The notes under the pieces are model-generated. The model was not told the DNA's origin. It did not search any database and worked only from the letters and a program-made list of their open reading frames with translations. Position numbers and translations under genes: made by a program. From Akkermansiaceae bacterium (GTDB lineage Bacteria > Verrucomicrobiota > Verrucomicrobiia > Verrucomicrobiales > Akkermansiaceae), in NCBI GenBank assembly GCA_903827375.1, contig CAIKHZ010000306.1:1-34682 (forward strand): a stretch of 34,682 bases of DNA, in the 5' to 3' direction. Within the stretch, counting starts at the first letter, position 1; each line of letters begins with the position of its first letter. Shown piece by piece: positions 26,901-34,682 of this stretch.

Positions 26901-27914
26901 CTGAGCCGCCGCATCGGTCGCTGAAAACGTCTTCGTGAGGGTCCCGTTCAAACGCGTTAGATCCAGACTGACCAACCCGTTGTCCACGTGGAGCGACTGC
27001 CCGTCGTCCCGAACCACGAGGTTGCTAGATAGAGGAGTTACCTTGACGTGATAGGTGGTCGATGAACCATCGTGGCCGGTCACAACATAATCCTGAGGCG
27101 TGGTGAAGTCCCGGCTGCTGGCGGAAACCGGGTCGGCGGTGGCCAGCGGGGACAGCGTGAAGGTAGGGGCGAGATTTGCTAACCCGGTGCCTTCCGGCAC
27201 GCATATCGCAATGTCGGTTCCCGTGATCGTCGCAGCGCCCAAGGAACCGAACGTGAACGTCAGAATGGCGCTGGCCGGAGCTGGCTCGGTTACCGTTAGC
27301 CGCGCATGGTCAATGCCGCCACGAGTTGCCTGGCCCGCGCCCGCTGGTTTCGCCTCCAGCCAGATCCACAACGGCAATCCGTTATCTGCCGACTGTGCGG
27401 TGTAACTGAATTTGAAAGCATCGGCAATGGCGATGCCCGCAGCCACGCTCTCCACCGTCTGTGAGGCATACGTTTTTGCTGGCGTTGCGCTGCCCTCGTT
27501 GACGAATTTGGCCGTCGCGCCCCAAGCAAGGTTGACTCCCCGGCCGCCAAAAGCATCGGCGGCAAAGGTATAGGTTTCCCCGCCGACCATTGAGCCCAGA
27601 TTTTGCACGATCAAGCCGACATTGGTCGGATTCTGGTCTCCAACATCATTGACCAATCGCAAAACACGAGAGCCGTCGGCGGTGCCAGCGGTTCCCTCCT
27701 GGCCCGTCGGCATGCTGGATGCCTGAATATTGAGACCCGATAGGTTGGTCCATCCACTTGCTTCGTAGAGCCCGCCCAATGCACTGCTATAAAGCGCTCC
27801 AGTGCTTTCAAAACTGCCGTTGGTCAATGCCACTGAGGCATGGGCAGCGGCACTTCCGCAGAGGCATGCGACAAGGTAGCAGGCAAGAGAATTCTTAGGG
27901 TGTCGAGTGGTCAT
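24000..27914 (-). CDS. Large exported protein with DUF5018-like and probable alpha/alpha-toroid glycosidase-like domains
   Basis: A 1304-aa protein. The signal peptide (about 1-26) ends at AAAHAS. Residues about 28-210 form a jelly-roll-like module (NGSFESTG..., GGETYTFAAD) of the kind used for carbohydrate binding. Residues 217-293 are a DUF5018-like Ig domain (DFTTPQDYVVTGHDGSSTTYHV). Residues about 300-620 are beta-rich, and about 630-1060 are helical with repeated Trp/Tyr-rich hairpins (NFEFWNPVRDASGMYYWGQ, a GNLSTIWAAEGFASLYR block). This pattern suggests an alpha/alpha-toroid as in many polysaccharide lyases and hydrolases. No catalytic residues can be assigned. The end has an Asp/Asn-rich loop (DPDNDGCSNLYEFAFNGDP) and a terminal beta domain. 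The start has AAACCC before ATG and no Shine-Dalgarno. Confidence 0.65.
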   Translation of the reverse strand: MTTRHPKNSLACYLVACLCGSAAAHASVALTNGSFESTGALYSSALGGLYEASGWTNLSGLNIQASSMPTGQEGTAGTADGSRVLRLVNDVGDQNPTNVGLIVQNLGSMVGGETYTFAADAFGGRGVNLAWGATAKFVNEGSATPAKTYASQTVESVAAGIAIADAFKFSYTAQSADNGLPLWIWLEAKPAGAGQATRGGIDHARLTVTEPAPASAILTFTFGSLGAATITGTDIAICVPEGTGLANLAPTFTLSPLATADPVSASSRDFTTPQDYVVTGHDGSSTTYHVKVTPLSSNLVVRDDGQSLHVDNGLVSLDLTRLNGTLTKTFSATDAAAQWQQVCSSFVPDFTAHPGGNPLFNSAVDTKRYRVHEMTASQYTITSASPTRVVIQVTGTHQGAQITETMELDVGTRYFHVRTVAVLPANSLDYCMSSYLFNHDGAPAFVHSPTVKKDETRWGNTPAANQVIGDTAFHSPAVVLQDGGLFVAMVPDLDSINCDKILSPDARRTQNVGATIYDIPAEADKFSMPTALDLNITSGLTAKPVFSYGMMDFIVSHHMHYQRQNDSSMVRALNSNTIAYGFDLLLGAQEPSNLGYQKASRHLWQKYGEPLFQSRAHLALPFEEYVKLVYGVVSQPMPPSVQAPVPGFPDHGVFLDFTMNNQPVCGMVAPLGVLGFGDALWNFEFWNPVRDASGMYYWGQKLGMPDMTTRARNIINLALQAPRNDNGLFCLTYLATSRQWLRGCVSSGAHSLFSKNNDTYDVPAMSKTAAHMIEYYKQCEQDSRIITYLTPYAGWLAAIIDANGRIPSYYTPAMVANDPFPINAQSAASMWFLAEMFSVTHTPAYLTAAQKIAGYLTQNVVPQQLWMDLEPYFSDGQNPLTFTSDPTQGLAVKGNLSTIWAAEGFASLYRATGASQYLTTGEQVVDYLSFSQACWHHQYVYTAFPFGGFTADNVDTATSLDARQCETVKSFLWYGQTLGRKDLLERGVAAARSGAVLINHPLHIANEIYAHPNLYGTGLGPENINHEGHNQSAIRSHPSWGECSAIFTGLANADRLMNGCYVDAGKPSGVGVNGLWCTNVSWIGSVLHIDLSSQLAALTSPWPADFATSVQVTGLSADTSHSIVINDLAPVISSGSADITVPLVVHANGTVSLANPYAAWTSGKLTAENNDPGQDPDNDGCSNLYEFAFNGDPLKGMDHGKLFEFTADSNDGTGRKLILTIAVRIHTPNFSGDPSPTASWDGITYIVEGSSTLNSYPVKVNALPSPVTTGLPAAGAGYEYRSFSLEGSSGLAGKGFLRAKVTMP
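27036..27266 (-). repeat. DUF5018-like module, copy in the toroid protein
   Basis: About 231 nt coding a DUF5018-like Ig domain. A closely similar stretch at 34369-34602 lies in the peroxidase-like gene of the same operon. Both encode a YVVTGHDGSSTTYHV core, preceded by (V/A)P..(T/S)F/YTL.PLATA. The similarity is visible at the nucleotide level, which suggests a fairly recent duplication or gene conversion. Confidence 0.75.
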
Positions 27915-27938
27915 GGGTTTGTTAGCATGTATATCTGC

Positions 27939-30900
27939 TTAGCGTTCCAGGTGTCTTCCGCCGACGCGGAAGAACCGTTGTCCGGCTGTGCCAAGTGGCA
28001 GTTCCACAATATTCATTGGAGGCGTGGCCAAAATGCTGTTAGATGCTTCAACCCAATTCACCAGATCGCTGCTGGCAGAGATCGTGTAAACGCACTTTTC
28101 GGCGCTTTTCCACTGGATTCGCAGGCGATCAGGCGCTAGGAGGTCAAAGGATAGTATCTTCATGCAGGAATTGGCGTCGGTCGGGTCTGTGCCACTCACA
28201 TACTCGTCCATATTGCAGACACCATCGCCGTCCCAATCCTCGAAGGGGCCGCCGCCGGGCACATTTGTCCCGCCAAAGTACTTGATTTCCCAGCTATCAG
28301 CCATGCCGTTTCCATTCAGGTCTATCAAGGATTGTGTATCAAAAGCGCCTGTAAGATGGGAGGAGGCGAGCCCCAGCGCATTGGTGGCGAAAACCCGGTA
28401 GTAGTAAACCTGGCCTGGGACCAACCCGCCAAGGGTGGACATGAAGGCGCCGGGTCCGGACGATCCGACGACCTGCGAGTGTTGCCAGAGATTTGGGACA
28501 TCCCCCGCATCGGTCGTTCCCCACCCGATCCGCACGTCGGCCGGTTGATTGCCTGCTGAATATATCACCGAGCCATTGATGTTAGCAGACACGCCATCAA
28601 CGCCAGTGGGAACCCCGTTGGCAACCGCCAATAGCGGCTGGGAATCGTAAACCTTGCCGCCGGCAGCCACTGCCGCCCGGTTCATCATCTCGCGGTTCAG
28701 CCGGTCTTGGTATTTGTTCTCCCGCCAGATATCCATCGCGCATTGAAGCGTGGAGTTAGGCATGTCTTCGCGCGGCATCGCGGCGAGGGCGGCCTGGCCC
28801 TTTTGAATGATCGCCAATGCCTGCGTGTAGTTCGCGCCAGTGACACCGCTCAGGCACGGGCTTTTCTCTGGCCGGTCGAATGATATCTGTTCGCCAAGGC
28901 TCTTGACGCTGTCGGCGTCGTTGACGTTTTTGCTGGTGAACCCAGTGATCTGGCTCAACTGGCTGAAGGTCAGTGGCGAACGCCCGCCAGCATTGTCGGG
29001 GTAGTTAGAAGCGTAGCTTGGATAATAGACGGCGTTTAGATCGACCCATGTGACGATCCGGTCAAACTCCTCCGCGGTAAGCGTCACGCGTGCGGCGTGC
29101 GTTCCAAGGATCGTCTGAACCAGCCTGCTGGCGTGAGAGCCCCAACTCTTGGCCTGTTGGATAGCCGCCGGGCCAGCGCCGATGGCACCGGTGTAGCCCT
29201 TGCGCCAGAGTTCGGCGTAGGAGGCATTGAAGCAGACGCCCTTGTCGCCGGCGAGCACCACCTTTGCAGCGCCCGTGCCACCGTAGTCGTGACACTTCAC
29301 GCATTTCGCGTCGAAAACCGGCTGCACATCTGTGAGGTAGTTGAACATTTTTGGCGGCTGCCCCTGCCATCCTTGGAGGGTGTCTGGGGTTCGCTGGAAG
29401 GCGCTCGGCATGAGTGAACCGGTAAAATGGGGAGCCAGTCCGCGATTTTCATGGCAGCCGATGCAGCCCTGGCTTTCGCCGGCTTGAAAGATTGTGCCGG
29501 AGCGCATGGACTGAATCATCATGCCGTTAGCGTCCAGCAATTGGAAGAAGACGAAGCGATTTGCCGGCACCATGAAGTTAGCCGATCCATCCGGATCCAC
29601 CGGCACCGTGCCAAGGATGCGCTTGGTTTCAAAGCTGTCCCAGTTGACGCCGGGTGCCTCAATTCCTTGGGCACTCCAGACTTGGCTGCTGTAGTAGCGT
29701 TTTTCCGGGGATTCCACCACGCGCAGGTACTTCACATCGCCCCGCGCCACGCCAGCCATGTGTGTGCTCTTGTAAACATCCATGATATATACACGGCTGT
29801 CAGAATTATCGTACTTGCGCGGCACGGTCACCGTGTTAGGGCGAGGATGCGCCGCCAGCGGCATGGGATCGAAACAGCCCACGCTGCCGCTTCCCTCGTC
29901 GTAAACCGGGGTTTCGCTGCCGTTTTGCGCATCGAGCAGATAGATCGCCATGTGTTCGCCAACCACCTGTCGAGAGCAAAGGAAATAGCGCCCTCCCACA
30001 CCGGTGGCCGGCTCAACCAAGGGATACGGATCCTCGTGTTTCGGGCTGGTGCTGCCAAAGATATCAAAGTCATAGTTGACGTAGTTGTTCACACGAACCC
30101 AGCTCTCAAGTCCTGTTGGCCATGTTTGCAGCACTGCACCCGGCCCATCAAATGCCAGGCGGTGATCGAGCAGCGCGATCGCGCCCCAGGGGCGGTCATG
30201 ACAGGCGACGAAGTTGACGACGACGTAGGGCGTGCCTGGCACGGCATGTCCATCGACGACACCGCCCGGGCTGCTGGTATTATTGCCATAATACACGGTG
30301 TGCCCGGTGCCTTCCGGGTCCACTGTCCACAATCCTTGTGCGTCGCCGAAGTCCCGGTCCACGTATTCCCACCGATAGTAGAGGATCCGCCCATCCGGCA
30401 TCAGGCTGGGGTGCCCTTCAAAAAGAGTGCTCTTGCCGATTTGCACCACGTTGGCCCCATCAGCTTCCATGCGATACAAGTTATGGGATAAGTGCTTGTT
30501 GCACATCACATACTTCGGCTCGCGACCGGAGACGAATGCGATGCGGTCATCCGCCAGATAGATCGGGTCGAAATCATCCACCCCTGCCAGAGTCGTCAAT
30601 TGCTTGAGCCCGCTGCCATCCACATGGATCTCCCAGATATGATAGCTTTCGGCGGTGCTTTTTCGCCATGCGAACACGACCCGTTGGCCGGAGAAATGAA
30701 CGTCGGGGTCGCGAATCACGCCGTCAGGTCCAGCGTCGAGCAGAGTTTGGACGGCACCTGTTGCGGGGTCGAGAATCTTGAGAGCCGCGCTGCCGCCGGT
30801 GTAGGCCCCGTTGTTGTACTCATTAGGCGCAGAGGGAAACATCGTGTGGGTATTGTGGTGGTCAGGGAGGTATTGTTTGCGCAGCACAAACAGAATCGGC

Positions 30901-30983
30901 TGGTTGGTGACGGCCGTCGGCAGCGCCGCCTGAAGACTGGCGCCCGGCAGCAAAAAACCTAGGAGCAACCCGGCCACCCGCAT
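27939..30983 (-). CDS. Exported TolB-like propeller and di-haem cytochrome c protein, HZS-alpha-like
   Basis: 1014 aa from the ATG at 30983. The frame is open upstream into the preceding gene, but this Met starts a clear signal peptide (MRVAGLLLGFLLPGASLQA) 34 nt after that gene's stop. Residues about 25-420 show TolB/PD40-like propeller repeats (DPDVHFSGQRVVFAWR, GHPSLMPDGRILYYRW). Then come GTVPVDPDGSANFMVPA and two haem sites, CIGCH (507-511) and CVKCH (561-565), and the phrase VDLNAVYYPSY (about 647-657). This order resembles proteins annotated with the hydrazine synthase alpha middle domain in Planctomycetota and Verrucomicrobiota. Most of those relatives are not in anammox bacteria, so hydrazine synthesis is not implied. 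An FN3-like domain (about 798-884) and an Asp-rich loop plus beta domain form the C-terminus. Confidence 0.75.
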   Translation of the reverse strand: MRVAGLLLGFLLPGASLQAALPTAVTNQPILFVLRKQYLPDHHNTHTMFPSAPNEYNNGAYTGGSAALKILDPATGAVQTLLDAGPDGVIRDPDVHFSGQRVVFAWRKSTAESYHIWEIHVDGSGLKQLTTLAGVDDFDPIYLADDRIAFVSGREPKYVMCNKHLSHNLYRMEADGANVVQIGKSTLFEGHPSLMPDGRILYYRWEYVDRDFGDAQGLWTVDPEGTGHTVYYGNNTSSPGGVVDGHAVPGTPYVVVNFVACHDRPWGAIALLDHRLAFDGPGAVLQTWPTGLESWVRVNNYVNYDFDIFGSTSPKHEDPYPLVEPATGVGGRYFLCSRQVVGEHMAIYLLDAQNGSETPVYDEGSGSVGCFDPMPLAAHPRPNTVTVPRKYDNSDSRVYIMDVYKSTHMAGVARGDVKYLRVVESPEKRYYSSQVWSAQGIEAPGVNWDSFETKRILGTVPVDPDGSANFMVPANRFVFFQLLDANGMMIQSMRSGTIFQAGESQGCIGCHENRGLAPHFTGSLMPSAFQRTPDTLQGWQGQPPKMFNYLTDVQPVFDAKCVKCHDYGGTGAAKVVLAGDKGVCFNASYAELWRKGYTGAIGAGPAAIQQAKSWGSHASRLVQTILGTHAARVTLTAEEFDRIVTWVDLNAVYYPSYASNYPDNAGGRSPLTFSQLSQITGFTSKNVNDADSVKSLGEQISFDRPEKSPCLSGVTGANYTQALAIIQKGQAALAAMPREDMPNSTLQCAMDIWRENKYQDRLNREMMNRAAVAAGGKVYDSQPLLAVANGVPTGVDGVSANINGSVIYSAGNQPADVRIGWGTTDAGDVPNLWQHSQVVGSSGPGAFMSTLGGLVPGQVYYYRVFATNALGLASSHLTGAFDTQSLIDLNGNGMADSWEIKYFGGTNVPGGGPFEDWDGDGVCNMDEYVSGTDPTDANSCMKILSFDLLAPDRLRIQWKSAEKCVYTISASSDLVNWVEASNSILATPPMNIVELPLGTAGQRFFRVGGRHLER

Positions 30984-31017
30984 GACAGAGCCACAACGAT
31001 AGGCATCGCGCGGATTT

Positions 31018-34000
31018 TCAGAGTGAAAGTACATAAGCAGTGAGGTCATCAATTTCCGAGTCGGTGAGTTCGGCCACTCGCGCGGCGTGAACCGTGGTGA
31101 TAACTTCGCGCACGGTCGCCGCCCGGCCATCATGCAGATAGGGAGCCGTGCGCCACACCTCACGCAATGTCGGCGTGTCATAGGCCATCCCAGCCTCCCG
31201 GCCGGTGCCAGTGCCAATGTCGTGCTTCAGTTGGTCGGTTAGGTATGGGCCGCTATGACATGGCACGCAACCCTGAGTCTGGAAGTAGGTTTGGCCACGG
31301 ACGGCTGATGCGCTCAAGGCACCGTTTACCAAATACGGGCTGGGCACCGGGGTCAGGGAGGCCAGATAGGCATCTATCGTCTGGGCCAAGGCCTCAGGCT
31401 GGCCGGTGAATTCGATGTATTTCAGACCGGCTCGGATTGCGATCTGAGCATTGGCGCGGATGCCGGTCACCATGACTGGCGGGGTTTGCATCGAGTAGAG
31501 ATGGCTCTTGGTATTTTTGGGGCTGCCAAAGCCGTCGTTCATCAAATCCCAGTTGAGCGAATCGGCCCGCGCGTCGGGATGGCAACTAGCACAGCTTTGC
31601 CACTGCTGTAGGCAAAGCGTCGCATCGTTGTAGTTGCGTTCGCCCAAGCGAGCGCCCACAACCGGCTTTGGCCAACCCAACCATATATCTTTGGCAGCAT
31701 ATTCCTGACCGGGTACAAGACTCACTGCTGCGACCGAATCACTGAAATACTCGGCTGCGTAAAGCCGCGTCCCCGCCACTGCAATCCCGCGGGGGCCGTT
31801 GCCCTTGAGTGGCAGGCGTCGGCGAAAACCGGCCATAAACGTCAGGTCCTGCGGCACATCTTCCCCGGCATTCTGCAAGCGGGCCAGGAGAGCCGCCCGG
31901 TCAATCACGCTGATTTCATGGGTTCCGGCGTGGGCCACGCACAGGTATTGGCCGTCGGCAGTGCAGGCCACACCCCATGGGTTGGCCGCGCCAAGATCCA
32001 GATCGTCTAGCAGGACCGTGTTTACCAGCGTGGCGGCGGCTGCGTCGATGATGCTTAGCCCGGCCGTGTTCATCCACCCCCGCGTCACCTGCGTCGTCGG
32101 CGCGTAAAAGCGTGATAACAGATGGGTGACAAACACACTCGCACCGTCCGGAGACACACACAGCCCGCGCAGCGAATGCGCTCCCACGGGCAGTCGGACG
32201 GTGGCGACAACCTTGTTGGTCGGGGTGTCAATGACGCTAACCACGGAGGCAATCGTGGTACTGGTGGATGGCCCCGTAGGCAACAAGTTGGCAACGAAGA
32301 GCCGGCGACCGTCGGGCGTCAGCGCTGCGGTGTGGGGCTGGCGGTCCACCGGGATCCGCGCCAAGGTTTCGCCTGTGCTGATGGCAATGACCGAGACATC
32401 GTTATTGAAGCGGTTGCACACATAGAGCCGCGAGCCGTCGGGGCTGACCACTGGCGACATCGGGGTGTGGCCCACTTGCAATGTCTGTAGCAAGTCTCCG
32501 GTCAGGGCGTTAAGAACAAATACCTTGCCTGCCGCAACCCCAGCGGCAACGTACAGACGCGTGCCGTCCGGGCTGAGGGCAAGTCCGTTAGGCACATCCT
32601 GCACCGAGAACGTCTGCCACAACAGTTCAGCACTCAAGTTCACCACTGACACTTGAGTTGCGGTTTGTTCCGCCACGTAAAGTCGGCTGCGGCTGGCGTC
32701 CACCACCACCGCGCAAGGGGATAGATACCCATCCCGTTCGTCGTCCAATACCAATCCGACTGACTGGCTTGAAGTCAGCACCGCATTCCTGGAGTTAGAT
32801 AAATCCAGCAGGAAATAGCGATCATTCCTCAGCCCCGTGTTGCCGTTGACCCTAACGTCAATGAACACCTGCGTTTGGCCTGCCAAGAATGTGGCACTCC
32901 CGGAAACCGCCTGAAAATCCGAAGGGGATGCTGTCCTCAATTCGTAATCGAAGGAGACATTTTCAGGGTAGGCCGCTGATAAAGTGGCGATGAAGCGCAT
33001 CGGCGACTGCCCGCACTGGCTTGCCGCCATCTGGGCGCCAGACACCGACAAGAGAGGGGCGAACGCCGTGAATGTCTGCACTCCGGACCAGGATTCGCCG
33101 TAACTGTTAGCCGCACGGCAGCGATAATAGTAGGGTGTTTGCGGATTCAGGCCAGTAACAGGCGTGGAGAAGCTACCTGTTCCACGCGTACCCAGCGCGA
33201 CGCTGTGGGTCCACCCGTCAACGTTTGTGCCGGCATCCGTGTCGCCCCAGCAAAGCCAGACGCTCGACGGTGCCGCGCCGATGCTAACCACCGTTCCGGC
33301 CAGGGTGGCGGAGGTGGCCAGCAGGTTTGTTGCGCCTAATGAATTGGTCACCATCGGCAGATTGGGCTGTGTCGGCAAAACAGCACCGAAGTTGCAAAAG
33401 CCCGCGTTTGCCACGGTGTCCCGCTCAGCCTGAATCCAGTTTGCAGAGCGTGCCACTGCCGAGATGCGGACCTCATCCAGCGCGCCATTGAAATACTCGC
33501 CGAGAGGGCTGGTGTCCCGGCCGCCGATGCGGGCGTTGCGGCTTGTCGCCTGAAGGTTGCCGGTTTTGGGAGTTGAGCCGGTTAGCACGCCATTGACGAA
33601 GAGGCGGATATAACTGCCGTCGTAGGTAGCGGCCACATGCTGCCATTGTCCGACAGTCAGGGTCCCTGCGGTGACGGTGGTGGTATCCAGGCGGCAATGC
33701 AGCCCGGTCGGCATGGCGTAAAGTATCCAAGCATAATAGGGGTCGCTGTGGGTTGGATAGAATGACTTCCCGATAATGGTGTTGCCGGAGAGCTGGCTCG
33801 GGTTGATCCACGCCGATAGTGTGAGCTGATTATTCGTCACATTCAGGGAGGCGCTGTTGCCGCAATCGATGAAGCCCGAGCCGTTGAATGTGCGCCCTTG
33901 CCCCACCATGCCCGCAGCGGATACTGTGCCGCTGTTAGTCCCGCTATTCGCGTTCGAGGTGGCATCCGCCAAATTGTCCGTCAGGTGCCAGACACCCCGG

Positions 34001-34682
34001 AAGTTCTGGTCCCACACGCGGTTGGTGGCAGCCGGGGCGGGTGCGGCCGGGTTTCCCCAGTAGGCACGGATCACGGTGGTTGAAGTGAGTTTCGGCAGCC
34101 GCACCCATACCTGGGAAACACCGTTGGTATTCCACGACTCGATTTCATGCGTAAGGACCCCGGTGTTATCTGCGTCCGTGAAGCGCAGGTCGCGGCCTCC
34201 GCCCTGCAAATCCCCGTAGGCGAAGCCAGTGAGCACTGCCGGATCCAGCCTCACTAACAGCGGAAAGTCACTGAGCTCGCCCGTCCCAGCATAGCCGACG
34301 GTCTGGATCGCCACGCTCCGACTCCACTTCGCCGGATCAACGCCCTGCGTAACGCTGCCCGATAGTGGGGTGACTGTCACGTGATACGTCGTCGAGGAAC
34401 CATCGTGACCGGTCACCACATAATCCCGTGGAGCAGTGAAGTCCTGGCTGCTGCCGGAAACCGGATAGGCGGTGGCCAGTGGCGTTAACGTGTAGGTGGG
34501 GGCTAGGTTCGTCACCACCGTCCCGTAAGGCACGGTCATGGCGATGGTCCTGGCGGTTTGGTCGATCACCCCTGATCCATAGCCAGGGAAATTGAAGGTG
34601 AGCATTTCCGCTGTTACCGGCATCATGTCGAATGCAAAACCCGTGACGCTGTAGTTGACCGAACAGCCCACGGTGACGGTAA
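31018..34682 (-). CDS. Giant exported di-haem peroxidase-like protein (5' end outside window)
   Basis: At least 1217 residues; the frame stays open to the window edge, and the GTG at 34671 is probably internal. Domains in order (numbered from that GTG): end of a beta domain (1-20), DUF5018-like (23-101), DUF2341 (112-210, with DFPLLVRLD), LamG-type sandwich (225-430, with GVWHLTDNLADATSN and WQHVAATYDGSYIRLFVNG), FN3-like (448-536), Calx-beta-like (540-645) and YVTN-type beta-propeller (650-985, repeats such as NGLALSPDGTRLYVA). It ends in a di-haem region with CASCH (1027-1031), CVPCH (1135-1139) and the MauG/cytochrome c peroxidase tail YDTPTLREVWRTAPYLHDGR. Likely a secreted or surface haem protein acting on peroxide or an organic substrate, tethered to glycans through its LamG and Ig modules. 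Confidence 0.82.
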   Translation of the reverse strand, partial: TVTVGCSVNYSVTGFAFDMMPVTAEMLTFNFPGYGSGVIDQTARTIAMTVPYGTVVTNLAPTYTLTPLATAYPVSGSSQDFTAPRDYVVTGHDGSSTTYHVTVTPLSGSVTQGVDPAKWSRSVAIQTVGYAGTGELSDFPLLVRLDPAVLTGFAYGDLQGGGRDLRFTDADNTGVLTHEIESWNTNGVSQVWVRLPKLTSTTVIRAYWGNPAAPAPAATNRVWDQNFRGVWHLTDNLADATSNANSGTNSGTVSAAGMVGQGRTFNGSGFIDCGNSASLNVTNNQLTLSAWINPSQLSGNTIIGKSFYPTHSDPYYAWILYAMPTGLHCRLDTTTVTAGTLTVGQWQHVAATYDGSYIRLFVNGVLTGSTPKTGNLQATSRNARIGGRDTSPLGEYFNGALDEVRISAVARSANWIQAERDTVANAGFCNFGAVLPTQPNLPMVTNSLGATNLLATSATLAGTVVSIGAAPSSVWLCWGDTDAGTNVDGWTHSVALGTRGTGSFSTPVTGLNPQTPYYYRCRAANSYGESWSGVQTFTAFAPLLSVSGAQMAASQCGQSPMRFIATLSAAYPENVSFDYELRTASPSDFQAVSGSATFLAGQTQVFIDVRVNGNTGLRNDRYFLLDLSNSRNAVLTSSQSVGLVLDDERDGYLSPCAVVVDASRSRLYVAEQTATQVSVVNLSAELLWQTFSVQDVPNGLALSPDGTRLYVAAGVAAGKVFVLNALTGDLLQTLQVGHTPMSPVVSPDGSRLYVCNRFNNDVSVIAISTGETLARIPVDRQPHTAALTPDGRRLFVANLLPTGPSTSTTIASVVSVIDTPTNKVVATVRLPVGAHSLRGLCVSPDGASVFVTHLLSRFYAPTTQVTRGWMNTAGLSIIDAAAATLVNTVLLDDLDLGAANPWGVACTADGQYLCVAHAGTHEISVIDRAALLARLQNAGEDVPQDLTFMAGFRRRLPLKGNGPRGIAVAGTRLYAAEYFSDSVAAVSLVPGQEYAAKDIWLGWPKPVVGARLGERNYNDATLCLQQWQSCASCHPDARADSLNWDLMNDGFGSPKNTKSHLYSMQTPPVMVTGIRANAQIAIRAGLKYIEFTGQPEALAQTIDAYLASLTPVPSPYLVNGALSASAVRGQTYFQTQGCVPCHSGPYLTDQLKHDIGTGTGREAGMAYDTPTLREVWRTAPYLHDGRAATVREVITTVHAARVAELTDSEIDDLTAYVLSL
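34369..34602 (-). repeat. DUF5018-like module, copy in the peroxidase-like protein
   Basis: Partner of the module at 27036-27266. The stretch around 34370-34480 matches 27040-27140 with scattered mismatches only. Confidence 0.75.

Larger units (their letters stand above)
19628..34682 (-). other. Probable five-gene operon
   Basis: Five minus-strand genes are separated by about 34, 24, 35 and 2 nt, with no room for separate promoters. All five products carry export signals or, in the first case, exported-type domains. A strong hairpin follows the last gene. The promoter lies beyond the right edge, so more genes may belong to it. Confidence 0.65.

Noticed and set aside
31018-31217. Longer start of the HZS-like protein reaching back to 31217
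   Set aside because: It would overlap the 3' end of the peroxidase-like gene by 200 nt and place an Arg/Pro-rich segment before a clear signal peptide.

Overview
The window looks like a GC-rich chromosomal segment from a bacterium of the Verrucomicrobiota. The signs are a PEP-CTERM-anchored protein, two giant proteins of the Verru_Chthon cassette protein A type, a DUF1549/DUF1553 plus DUF1501 pair with c-type haem motifs, and several very large exported proteins with LamG, DUF2341, DUF5018-like and YVTN-propeller modules. Few starts have a clear Shine-Dalgarno sequence. No rRNA, tRNA, CRISPR array, transposase or phage gene was recognised.

Layout. Positions 1-169 hold the 3' end of an unidentified gene. 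An OprP-like porin (256-1488, +) converges with a membrane-anchored transglutaminase-like protein (1552-3987, -). That gene diverges from a PEP-CTERM protein (4143-5078, +), which is followed by a NAGPA-like phosphodiester glycosidase (5185-6888, +) and an aldo/keto reductase homologue lacking two of the four usual catalytic residues (7123-8238, +). Next comes a two-gene unit: cassette protein A (8579-12148, +) and a small secreted partner (12155-13006, +). xseA (13009-14442, -) converges on it. A DUF1549-type cytochrome and a DUF1501 protein (14676-18082, +) follow, then two small membrane proteins (18107-19445, -).

The right-hand 15 kb (19628-34682) is one tightly packed minus-strand run of five genes with gaps of 2-35 nt. 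In transcription order these are a multi-domain di-haem peroxidase-like protein (5' end outside the window), a propeller/di-haem protein resembling hydrazine synthase alpha, a large protein with a probable alpha/alpha-toroid, a second cassette protein A, and a second copy of the small secreted partner. A strong hairpin lies just after the last gene.

The best candidate for an undescribed system is the A-plus-partner unit. It occurs twice in about 15 kb, in opposite orientations, each time with the partner directly downstream (6 nt and 2 nt gaps). The two partners look like diverged members of one unnamed family. Protein A has a GspK/PilX-like prepilin N-terminus, so the pair may form an exported pseudopilin-like structure. 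In the right-hand copy it seems to be co-transcribed with two surface cytochromes and a glycan-related protein. That functional link is inference.
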